Below are positions 8,944 through 15,171 of a stretch of 26,162 bases of DNA, piece after piece. The notes beneath the pieces were generated by a model. It ran no database searches and had not been told where the DNA came from. It saw only the letters and a program-made list of their open reading frames with translations. The stretch's first letter is position 1; the number at the start of each line of letters is the position of its first letter. The DNA lies in IMG/VR virus record IMGVR_UViG_3300045999_013214, positions 1 through 26,162 of that record; one strand, written 5' to 3'. The stretch comes from a virus. The translations under genes were made by a program, and so were the position numbers.

Positions 8944-9122
8944 TATTTTATTTTTTTTACTTCGTAAATATTTCCTGAAGTGGTGTTGGCTTGAAATAGT
9001 TCAGCTAATTTTGTAGCAGCACTCATAGATTCAAACTCCATAGGAATACCCTCACTATCATTCACGATGATAGTACGAGGGATTCCTTGGATGTTAGTAT
9101 GCTTAAAAATGACAAAAGGCAT
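8943..9122 (-). CDS. Small unknown protein after queE
   Basis: This 59-residue protein begins MPFVIFKHTNIQGIPRTIIV and ends IYEVKKIK. It overlaps the queE stop as TAATG and hands over to the zinc-ribbon-like gene by the same overlap, which supports it being translated. It has a strand-turn-strand start and a helix around MSAATKLAELFQ. No motif is recognised, so no function is proposed. Confidence 0.6.
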   Translation of the reverse strand: MPFVIFKHTNIQGIPRTIIVNDSEGIPMEFESMSAATKLAELFQANTTSGNIYEVKKIK

Positions 9123-9904
9123 TAGACTTCACGTTTAGTATCAAAAGCAATAATATGTTCACGACCTGTAAAGTTATAGTAATTCTTAGTACACCAATCA
9201 ATTACCATAGGATAAACACGAATTAGTTCTTGACGATTATCTCCAGGAGGCATAATCCAGATTTTATCTTTTGGTACTTCTAGCTCATCCATAAATGAAC
9301 GAATTTCAGCCCAAGTTTCTGGCATTTCATCTGGGTTAACGACTACCTTCATATGGTAGTCTGAATGATAAGCCATTGACTTTTTAATCGCGTCTTTGTT
9401 TAGACGTAGTCGATTGTGAGTATCAATGAATTTTTGATCTACAATACTCCCAAGAGGTGTAGTACCCCCAAGTACAGGCACGCTGTTACTAAATTTAGGG
9501 CTGAAACTAATAAGCCCAATAGGATAATCTGTTTCAAGGAAAGCAGACCCTTCTGTTTCGATCGTGATGATGATTTGCCTTTCATTTGCAAAGTGAGTTA
9601 GTTCGTTTACGAGTTTTGGATGCATAGTTGGAGAACCTCCAGTTAACATCATCTCCTTAATTTCAGGATTTTGATCGTAAATGTTAATAATATCCTGGAA
9701 AGTGTATTTACCTTTTTCAGGGTGGATACTTGTGTACCAAGAATCACACCATCCACCTTCACCAAAGTAGCAGCGGTGGGTGCAACCCGTAGTGCGGACT
9801 GCAACAGTAGGGCGACCTGCTCGGCTACCCTCTGATTGCACACAAGTGTATAATTCTACAATTGGTAGAATTTTATTGTAGTCTTCTATTCTTCCTAGTG
9901 ACAT
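9122..9904 (-). CDS. queE: 7-carboxy-7-deazaguanine synthase (radical SAM), QueE
   Basis: This 260-residue protein is a radical-SAM enzyme that rearranges 6-carboxy-tetrahydropterin to 7-carboxy-7-deazaguanine. The iron-sulphur cluster motif starts GCTHRC with Cys 41, Cys 45 and a third Cys at 53 in GWCDSWYT. The spacing is CX3CX7C, longer than the usual CX3CX2C, as seen in some other QueE enzymes with inserted loops. The SAM-binding GGEP motif is GGSP here (residues 89-92). IVELYTCVQSEGSRAGRPTV at the N-terminus and METWAEIR-like segments fit QueE. It lies two bases after queD and belongs with queC and the DpdA-like gene. Confidence 0.93.
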   Translation of the reverse strand: MSLGRIEDYNKILPIVELYTCVQSEGSRAGRPTVAVRTTGCTHRCYFGEGGWCDSWYTSIHPEKGKYTFQDIINIYDQNPEIKEMMLTGGSPTMHPKLVNELTHFANERQIIITIETEGSAFLETDYPIGLISFSPKFSNSVPVLGGTTPLGSIVDQKFIDTHNRLRLNKDAIKKSMAYHSDYHMKVVVNPDEMPETWAEIRSFMDELEVPKDKIWIMPPGDNRQELIRVYPMVIDWCTKNYYNFTGREHIIAFDTKREV

Positions 9905-9906
9905 AA

Positions 9907-10371
9907 TTATCCTTTATAAAATGCTGTGTTTTTCTCGTGTTCACGAAATTCAACTTGAACTACTTTAACACGACCATCTGTTTCTTCTTGAATAAATGTA
10001 TTTAATTTGTTGTAGAAGTACTCTGCAAAACGCTCTGCTCCTGTAGCTGGAATAATTCGTAGTTGAATTAGACCTTCGGTGTACATGTTATGGAAGTAAG
10101 AAAGGTATGGATCATCATCTGCAATAATTGTAGTATGATCAAGCATATAATCCATCCATGCTTTAGGGTTCATACCATCGATAGTACCTTTAGCACGCTT
10201 CATACCTCCGAAGTCCCATACCCAGTTACGCTGGTCAAGTTCACCTTCGAACCATACTTTTAAACTTACTCCATAGCCATGAAGGAATCTACAATGTGTT
10301 CCTTCAGCTTTCCATTGGCGGAATACTGTTGAGTAGCCATCAAATACTTTTGTTGACCTAAAACTACTCAT
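9907..10371 (-). CDS. queD: QueD-like 6-carboxy-tetrahydropterin synthase, altered zinc site
   Basis: This 154-residue protein aligns with QueD, which turns dihydroneopterin triphosphate into 6-carboxy-tetrahydropterin. Catalytic Cys is kept in HCRFLHGYG. The Asp-His pair is kept in MLDHTTI, and the C-terminal Glu in FREHEKN. Of the three zinc His of E. coli QueD, only the first His of HGH remains. The second is Tyr (HGYG), and the upstream one falls at Phe or Val in STVFRQW. It is also about 30 residues longer than E. coli QueD. It may be a divergent phage QueD with a different metal site, or a relative with a changed reaction. It is coupled by ATGA to the thioredoxin gene. Confidence 0.88.
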   Translation of the reverse strand: MSSFRSTKVFDGYSTVFRQWKAEGTHCRFLHGYGVSLKVWFEGELDQRNWVWDFGGMKRAKGTIDGMNPKAWMDYMLDHTTIIADDDPYLSYFHNMYTEGLIQLRIIPATGAERFAEYFYNKLNTFIQEETDGRVKVVQVEFREHEKNTAFYKG

Positions 10372-10619
10372 TATTGATTGTAAAATTTAATCACATCATT
10401 CAAAGAACGAGCTCCTATAAAACGTGCTTTTTCTTGTCCGTCTTCAACTAAAATAACAGTTGGAACACTTTTAATACCATAAGTAGTTGAGGCATTAGGT
10501 TCATAATCAATATTAACTTTTTTTACATTTACACCTGCATTTGTTACTTGATCCATAATAGGACCAAAAGATTGACATGGACCGCACCATGGGGCTGAAA
10601 AATACCAAAGTTGTTTCAT
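10371..10619 (-). CDS. Thioredoxin
   Basis: This 82-residue protein has the thioredoxin active site WCGPC at residues 11-15, the cis-proline segment SVPTVILVEDG and the closing helix NDVIKFYNQ. It is shorter than E. coli thioredoxin (109) and typical of compact phage thioredoxins. A likely client is the phage ribonucleotide reductase, whose NrdA tail keeps a CxxC pair at its end. It overlaps queD by one base and the small membrane gene upstream by ATGA, so it is made together with the deazaguanine enzymes. Confidence 0.93.
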   Translation of the reverse strand: MKQLWYFSAPWCGPCQSFGPIMDQVTNAGVNVKKVNIDYEPNASTTYGIKSVPTVILVEDGQEKARFIGARSLNDVIKFYNQ

Positions 10620-10762
10620 TTTTTGTTTAAAAATTGATAGTTAATAAAAAGAAACATAAAAGCAGCCGCCGTTAACCAACGACTCTCTGATGCTTCAAAA
10701 AGTGAGCTTGTTAAAAAACTCCAATGTCCATATTTCAAAAACCAAGTTTCGAATTTTTTCAT
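10616..10762 (-). CDS. Small membrane protein in the queC-queD interval
   Basis: This 48-residue ORF begins MKKFETWFLKYGHWSFLTS and has one likely membrane helix, LTAAAFMFLFINYQFL, before a short basic end. It is flanked by two ATGA overlaps, with the preceding membrane-protein gene and with the thioredoxin gene, which argues for translation despite its size. No family is recognised. It may act with the 100-residue protein just upstream. Confidence 0.6.
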   Translation of the reverse strand: MKKFETWFLKYGHWSFLTSSLFEASESRWLTAAAFMFLFINYQFLNKK

Positions 10763-11061
10763 ACTAATTCTTCTAATATACCTACTATTTCACTAAATAT
10801 AAGAACAAGAGCAGCTGAGGTCAAGTCGAATGGGATAAGAATATAACCAGTTATACGGATACTTGATTTAATAAAGCTCATAATTTTATGCCATTTTTGA
10901 TTAGGCATATGTTTAAAATCTTTAATTTTAGTATCTATTTTCACGTTTTTTGTACTTTTTATTTTTCCGTATAACTCAGGATTAATAATACTATCATCAT
11001 GGTTATATTTATCGGATTTAAAATAGGTGCCTCTACGAGCTTCTGTTATTCCATCACTCAT
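10759..11061 (-). CDS. Putative membrane-associated protein after queC
   Basis: This 100-residue protein starts at the ATG reading MSDGITEARRG. This overlaps the queC stop by eight bases and is preferred to the in-frame ATG at 11088, which would extend further into queC. The first two thirds are basic and soluble (many Lys, with short repeats of the type KIKSTKNVKIDTKIKD). The last third, ITGYILIPFDLTSAALVLIF, is hydrophobic enough for one membrane helix or a hairpin. No family is recognised. ATGA coupling links it to the next small membrane protein. Confidence 0.6.
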   Translation of the reverse strand: MSDGITEARRGTYFKSDKYNHDDSIINPELYGKIKSTKNVKIDTKIKDFKHMPNQKWHKIMSFIKSSIRITGYILIPFDLTSAALVLIFSEIVGILEELV

Positions 11062-11932
11062 GATTAGATAGTACTTTAGATACTTCATTTATTACATGTT
11101 CCCAAGTTACAGGACCGGTCTCGTCAGCATACTCTGCGGGATCGGGGCGACCCAGCTTAATAAACGCTTCAACTCGTTCAACAGATGATGCTGATTTGTA
11201 ATCACTAAACCATACTAGCTCAGTCCATCCAGGTTGCGTTTCAATAATATGTTGAAGTGGTTTATAAGAGGTATTAGTGCGTTTATAAACTTCATTAAAG
11301 TCAACTCCTAGATTAGCACACAATTTCTCTCCATCTTGCAAAATAGTAAATTTATCACCTTCAAGATATGGAGTCCAATATGAAACTAATTCACTATCCC
11401 AGTTACCTACTCGAAAGGCGAGGTCATCAGCGTCACGAAACTCTTGACGACAATCAGGATAAATAGCGTGATCACCTGCGTGAATACCTAAAGCAATAGA
11501 ACATTCTTCTTTTTTTTCAGTAGCAATAGACAAAGCAATTGCCTGAGTAATTGAACTGAAAATCTTGTTTCGATTGGGTACTACTGTAGCTTTCATGTTT
11601 TCTTCAGCATAGTGACCTTCTGGTACCTCGGCACCACCTGTTACTAGGGCTGAGTTAAGTAAATCAACTAAACCATCAAGTTTAATTACTCGGTAATTTA
11701 CTAATGGATACGATTCTTCAAATCCATTTGGAGCATGATCATGATGGAATACTCTAGTAGGATTATCATTAATATAATTTACCAGTGATTGGGCTCGATC
11801 AAGCTCTACTTTATGTTTTTGACCATAGTCAAACGATACTGCTGTTACAGTATCAAATTCGCTTAGCGCTCTAAGCAATAGTGTTGAGGAATCCATTCCT
11901 CCAGATAACGAAACTACAACGTGTTTTGCCAT
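11054..11932 (-). CDS. queC: QueC-like 7-cyano-7-deazaguanine (preQ0) synthase lacking the zinc cysteines
   Basis: This 292-residue protein is a PP-loop ATP pyrophosphatase family member that should convert 7-carboxy-7-deazaguanine to preQ0 with ATP and ammonia. The PP-loop is SGGMDS (residues 10-15). FDYGQKH, VVPNRNKIF and YPDCRQEF (Cys 161) match bacterial QueC closely. The C-terminal zinc site does not. Where QueC has TCY and then CGxCxxC, this protein has TSY (Ser 222) and DYKSASSVERVEAF (Ser 247, Ser 250), so the cysteines I can align are Ser or absent. It is about 60 residues longer than E. coli QueC. It follows the DpdA-like gene and likely supplies its substrate. Confidence 0.9.
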   Translation of the reverse strand: MAKHVVVSLSGGMDSSTLLLRALSEFDTVTAVSFDYGQKHKVELDRAQSLVNYINDNPTRVFHHDHAPNGFEESYPLVNYRVIKLDGLVDLLNSALVTGGAEVPEGHYAEENMKATVVPNRNKIFSSITQAIALSIATEKKEECSIALGIHAGDHAIYPDCRQEFRDADDLAFRVGNWDSELVSYWTPYLEGDKFTILQDGEKLCANLGVDFNEVYKRTNTSYKPLQHIIETQPGWTELVWFSDYKSASSVERVEAFIKLGRPDPAEYADETGPVTWEHVINEVSKVLSNHE

Positions 11933-11952
11933 GTTTTGTATAAATATTTAAT

Positions 11953-11990
11953 TTGCCATGTATTGTAAGCGTATAGGCAAACGCTTTTAC
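11953..11990 (-). other. Hairpin and 16-base repeat between dpdA and queC
   Basis: An imperfect hairpin, AAGCGT and ACGCTT around an 8-base loop, overlaps the dpdA stop. It is followed by TTACAATACATGGCAA, which recurs exactly at the GH16 gene start (14736-14751). Here the repeat contains a three-codon ORF (ATG GCA AAT TAA) just before the true queC start, which sits in a similar context (ACAAAACATGGCAA). There is no T-run, so this is not a standard terminator. It may be a leader that shapes queC translation, or a duplicated start region. Confidence 0.35.
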
Positions 11991-12775
11991 AAATCGTTAA
12001 TTTCACGAAACTTTAAAATGTTATAAGATAAAAGCTCATAATCAACTTGATCAGACAACATAAAGAAATAATCGTTCATGTTTGCTTTTGGTTTTTCAAT
12101 TAAACCCGCATTTGTGTAACGCATGCCTTCTAGAGCAGCCATTACTGGGTTTGAAGTATCAATTGATTCGATAAATTGAAATCCATTATACCATCCAAAT
12201 TCTTGTGGTACTTGACATCCTAATAAATGTACTCGATCGTTATTTTCAATTACTTTAGTTTCATATAGAGCTGAGATAACAGATAAACGTCCAAGTGCTT
12301 TACCTAGGTTTTTATTAGCGTGAGGTACTACATCATTATAGTAAGAAGCGCCATATGAAAATGCAATTTTCTTGTAACCTAGATCTTTGTAGGTTTGATA
12401 GCAAGTAGCAGCTTCGTGAATAGTAGTTGCTTGAACTACTGCTACTTTTTCTACCCCCATAGGTAGTTTAACTTGAGCCCATTTACGAGCGTTTACTACT
12501 GATTTGTCTCGATCTTGCCAAACATCAGGTACAATAAATTCATTAGGGCGAAGTACACTAATCCAGTGTAGCAAACGATCCTCATCATAAGCATGTCCTA
12601 GCTCATGAAGTGAATTATCCATAATAACATAGCGACCTTGTGCTACTGATGTTAAAAAATAATCTTGATAGCCTTGCTCTTGATCGAGCAAGTGGGGGAG
12701 GCAATAATCATAATCATTAAATAAACGACTATCTTCTAATAGACATAACGGAGTTTCGTGACTAACTTTTATCAT
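11987..12775 (-). CDS. dpdA: DpdA-like guanine transglycosylase for DNA (7-deazaguanine insertion)
   Basis: This 262-residue protein resembles phage DpdA, a relative of tRNA-guanine transglycosylase that swaps guanine in DNA for a 7-deazaguanine base. The open frame to 12823 starts with TTG, so the ATG at 12775 (MIKVSHETPLCLL) is preferred. Asp 53 in IMDNSLHELG and Asp 206 in SIDTSNP are candidates for the general acid/base and the nucleophile. VPDVWQDRD and GCQVPQEFGW are other family-like stretches. There is no zinc-binding Cys cluster of the kind found in bacterial Tgt. The call is supported by context, since the preQ0 genes queC, queD, queE and folE follow in the same direction. It is preceded by a strong terminator. 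Confidence 0.82.
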   Translation of the reverse strand: MIKVSHETPLCLLEDSRLFNDYDYCLPHLLDQEQGYQDYFLTSVAQGRYVIMDNSLHELGHAYDEDRLLHWISVLRPNEFIVPDVWQDRDKSVVNARKWAQVKLPMGVEKVAVVQATTIHEAATCYQTYKDLGYKKIAFSYGASYYNDVVPHANKNLGKALGRLSVISALYETKVIENNDRVHLLGCQVPQEFGWYNGFQFIESIDTSNPVMAALEGMRYTNAGLIEKPKANMNDYFFMLSDQVDYELLSYNILKFREINDL

Positions 12776-12809
12776 TAAGAATTTATTTATCTTGAATTTA
12801 CAACCAATT

Positions 12810-12848
12810 TTAAAAAAAAGCAAGGGAAAATTATAAAAATTTTCCCTT
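12810..12848 (-). terminator. Rho-independent terminator before the dpdA operon
   Basis: A perfect 11-base inverted repeat (AAGGGAAAATT with AATTTTCCCTT) closes a five-base loop. On the transcribed strand it is followed within a few bases by a run of eight T. It lies 25 bases after the stop of the 171-residue gene and well before the dpdA start. It should end the accessory transcript and isolate the modification operon, which would then need its own promoter in 12776-12873. Confidence 0.85.
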
Positions 12849-12873
12849 CTTTCTAAAATATTTTTTATTTCAA

Positions 12874-13389
12874 TTAAGAATCTGAACCTGGTCCTGTGCC
12901 TGGGCTTTGTCCTTGATACCCAGTTGGGTATTGATAGTAATAACCACGGCTTTGTAAATTAGTTTTAGCAGATGCTGTATTAGCTATTTCAACTCCAGTT
13001 ACAATTTCAGCTAAAGCAATAAATTCAGCATCATTAGCAGCTTGATCTTCTTGTGCAATCCAACCCCAACATGAAACTGTTGAAATTCTACCATCTGGAG
13101 AAGTATTTGCAAATACATCATTTCCACCTACAATAATACCATATCCCGTAGCTCCGTCAATACTAGGACTAGGCCACCAACCTTCTGCAGTGCCTGAGTT
13201 TGCAATATAGGGGCTGCTATTTTGAGTGGTGATAGTCATAGAATCATTAGCTAAATTTGATCGACCACCATCAACTAGTAGTCTACTAACAGATCCAGTA
13301 ACTACAAAAGTTGATGCAGGACGGTTAAAAGTGCCATATTCTGAAGGAATTTGGTAAAATTGTCTAACTGCTAAAGTTGTTATTGCCAT
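12874..13389 (-). CDS. Unrecognised protein with Gly/Ser/Pro-rich tail, possibly structural
   Basis: This 171-residue protein begins MAITTLAVRQFYQIPSEYG. It is rich in Ser, Thr, Asn and Gly with many small beta-type stretches. The last 25 residues are low-complexity (YYYQYPTGYQGQ, then GTGPGSDS). It has no signal peptide or membrane helix. The composition is like exposed phage virion or fibre-tip proteins, but no specific match is visible. It is the last gene of the accessory block, followed by a strong terminator. It could be a decoration or adhesin-like protein; this is a guess from composition. Confidence 0.7.
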   Translation of the reverse strand: MAITTLAVRQFYQIPSEYGTFNRPASTFVVTGSVSRLLVDGGRSNLANDSMTITTQNSSPYIANSGTAEGWWPSPSIDGATGYGIIVGGNDVFANTSPDGRISTVSCWGWIAQEDQAANDAEFIALAEIVTGVEIANTASAKTNLQSRGYYYQYPTGYQGQSPGTGPGSDS

Positions 13390-13450
13390 TTTTATTTATG
13401 GTATTTTGTTATACAATAATACATATTAGGATTTTTTAAAAGAATAATTC

Positions 13451-13696
13451 TTATCCTAAAAATTTTGTTATTTTAAAATGAGGATCTTCTTTATAATAAA
13501 ACCAAAAACAAGCATTCCTTTCACTACAACTTTTTAAAGCAATTAAAGGACCTTTGCTAGAGTAAAATTCAGACAAGTCGTTAACAACTCGCTCAATTTG
13601 CCAGATTTTTCCGTGAATAGAAGTTCTAGAGATACCTTGTTCAGAGATACCTTTAACTTTAATTTTGGATCCTTTAATTAACTTTTTTTTGCTCAA
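13451..13696 (-). CDS. Small basic unknown protein
   Basis: This 81-residue protein starts MSKKKLIKGSKIKVKGISE and alternates short strands with basic residues (IHGKIWQIERVV, GPLIALKSCS, CFWFYYKEDPHFKIT). The pattern suggests a small beta-barrel or SH3-like fold, perhaps binding nucleic acid, but no motif is definite. The start overlaps the previous gene by ATGA. No function is known. Confidence 0.7.
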   Translation of the reverse strand: MSKKKLIKGSKIKVKGISEQGISRTSIHGKIWQIERVVNDLSEFYSSKGPLIALKSCSERNACFWFYYKEDPHFKITKFLG

Positions 13697-13890
13697 TTTT
13701 CTAAATTAGATAATTCAGTTTCAATTTGTACTTTTCTCTCACTTAACTCTTGGAAATAATCCTCTACTTTAATTTGTTTAGGATTTGCGGGGTGGTATTG
13801 ATAGGCTTCATCTAATAGGCTAGCTACAGATAAAAGCTCATCAATAAGTTGTGTTTTCTTTTTGTCCTGTTCAGTTAGAAAATTTTCCAT
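13693..13890 (-). CDS. Small helical unknown protein
   Basis: This 65-residue protein is likely all helical, with two amphipathic stretches, TQLIDELLSVASLLDEA and EDYFQELSERKVQIETEL, separated by YHPANPKQ. It may form a coiled-coil hairpin. No family is recognised. It is coupled by ATGA to the next gene and is the first gene after a 63-base AT-rich gap downstream of the GH16 gene. Confidence 0.65.
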   Translation of the reverse strand: MENFLTEQDKKKTQLIDELLSVASLLDEAYQYHPANPKQIKVEDYFQELSERKVQIETELSNLEN

Positions 13891-13953
13891 TTGTTTATTT
13901 TATTTTTAATAAATATACTAAACATACTAGTTGGGGGCAAGTTAAGTAAAAAA

Positions 13954-14742
13954 TTATTCTTTTAATCTGTAAAATTTTAGATATTTAGCTTTTAAAGATA
14001 ACCATGGTCCTTCTCCTATAGGCCCTCCTCCACTATGATAAGTGCCACCATTTAACCACACTACCCTATTATTAGGTGTATACCCGTTTATAGTTTTATA
14101 TACAACATAATTATTTACCTTATATAGAGTCTCGTGAGGATAAAATTCAGCGCTAAATTTAATGGGTTTATCCCACGTTTTTCCACTTACACCCAACCAA
14201 CTTGGATTATCAAATTTCCATTTTTTAGAATCATAAGCAGTTCCATAGTGAATATTCCCAGCCATTGTAGCTTCTTCTTTCCATGAGGGCCAAATAAACT
14301 CAAATATATCAAATTCGGGCATTGCTGCTAATTCATCAGTCGTCCAAAATGCTGGGAATTGTCCCTTATACCTTGGGATTTCAACCAACGCCTCAATTTT
14401 CCCGAATGCTGGTAAAGTAGTTGCTTTTCTCGTTATAATCGCTCCTGCAATATAAGGAGTTTCCGTATTATCACTTCCAGTATTTACTGAATTCCAAAAT
14501 TCAATTCCTTCAGAGGTTAATTTAATATTATTCTCGTTAAACTTACACGAGTGTTTCTTATTTATTTTTTCACCCCAAGGTGGGGTAAAACGAAAATCTT
14601 TTTTTAACTCATCAAAAGTAGTTTTAGTAAAATCCCATTCTTTAACTAGCTCAAAATTCTCATTATTGTCTTGTTTTTTAAGTCCTAAAAATGATTGAAT
14701 TTGAAAATTTATTGCTCGCAATCTATTATCTAGCGTTGCCAT
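13954..14742 (-). CDS. GH16-family glycoside hydrolase, likely polysaccharide depolymerase
   Basis: This 262-residue protein carries the GH16 catalytic signature as PEFDIFEF, with ExDxxE residues Glu 143 (nucleophile), Asp 145 and Glu 148 (acid/base). The flanking GKIEALVEIPRYKGQFPAFW at about 114-133 is the usual GH16 strand, and NIHYGTAYD after it fits as well. GH16 enzymes cut beta-glucans such as laminarin, agar or carrageenan, and the substrate cannot be read from sequence. There is no signal peptide, so it may reach sugars as part of the virion or after lysis. The N-terminal 25 residues (MATLDNRLRAINFQIQSF) are helical and could attach it to another protein. It lies next to a SET-domain gene. 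Confidence 0.9.
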   Translation of the reverse strand: MATLDNRLRAINFQIQSFLGLKKQDNNENFELVKEWDFTKTTFDELKKDFRFTPPWGEKINKKHSCKFNENNIKLTSEGIEFWNSVNTGSDNTETPYIAGAIITRKATTLPAFGKIEALVEIPRYKGQFPAFWTTDELAAMPEFDIFEFIWPSWKEEATMAGNIHYGTAYDSKKWKFDNPSWLGVSGKTWDKPIKFSAEFYPHETLYKVNNYVVYKTINGYTPNNRVVWLNGGTYHSGGGPIGEGPWLSLKAKYLKFYRLKE

Positions 14743-14757
14743 GTATTGTAAAATGTT

Positions 14758-15159
14758 TTAAATTTTTTTAATGTAGGGTCTTTGAGCCCAATATTTTTCG
14801 TCTCCATAATAAGTACAAATCTCTTCTCCTACTTGTATATCTCTTATAGCTATAAATTGAAAAATTTGACTATCTAATGGATTGTGTTGCCATTTAGCAT
14901 TAGGTGTATCTGAATGATTGTATATACAGCCAAATCCAAGAGGAAGAACTTGTAGTTGAGGGTTTTCTATTGGATAAGCAAAAGCATAATCCATAAAAGC
15001 TTCAGGGTGAGAGTTAGATAATTTAGTAGGTACTTCTAATAAAGGACATTCTTCAATAACTTCATTAAGATATATAGGTGAAGTAGCAAATACTCCCCAA
15101 CCTTTTTGATAGGTTTTTCTTATTTCTAATTTATAAGGTCGTTTTAGATTTGAAATCAT
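14758..15159 (-). CDS. SET-domain protein, putative protein lysine methyltransferase
   Basis: This 133-residue protein is a compact SET domain. KGWGVFATSPIYLNEVIEE at about 19-37 forms the opening strands. FGCIYNHSDTPNA at about 76-88 carries the NHxxxPN SAM-binding knot. GEEICTYYGD at 111-120 matches the GEELxxxYGD-type catalytic Tyr region. SET enzymes move a methyl group from SAM to a lysine. No post-SET Cys cluster is present. SET genes occur in bacteria and in giant viruses, and some phages carry them, but the target is unknown. Here it could modify a phage virion protein or a host factor. It is followed by the GH16 gene after 15 bases. Confidence 0.9.
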   Translation of the reverse strand: MISNLKRPYKLEIRKTYQKGWGVFATSPIYLNEVIEECPLLEVPTKLSNSHPEAFMDYAFAYPIENPQLQVLPLGFGCIYNHSDTPNAKWQHNPLDSQIFQFIAIRDIQVGEEICTYYGDEKYWAQRPYIKKI

Positions 15160-15171
15160 TTTACAAATAAA

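Noticed and set aside
12776-12823. Longer DpdA starting at 12823
   Set aside because: That start is TTG, inside the terminator stem; the ATG at 12775 gives the natural N-terminus. The same reasoning sets the starts at 8813, 21894 and 25338.
13393-13400. CATAAATA on the minus strand as a late promoter of the 171-residue gene
   Set aside because: It ends only four bases from the start codon, leaving no room for a leader.
13390-13450. Weak inverted repeat TAGGAT/ATCCTA after the 81-residue gene as a terminator
   Set aside because: Loop is long and there is no T-run on the transcribed strand.
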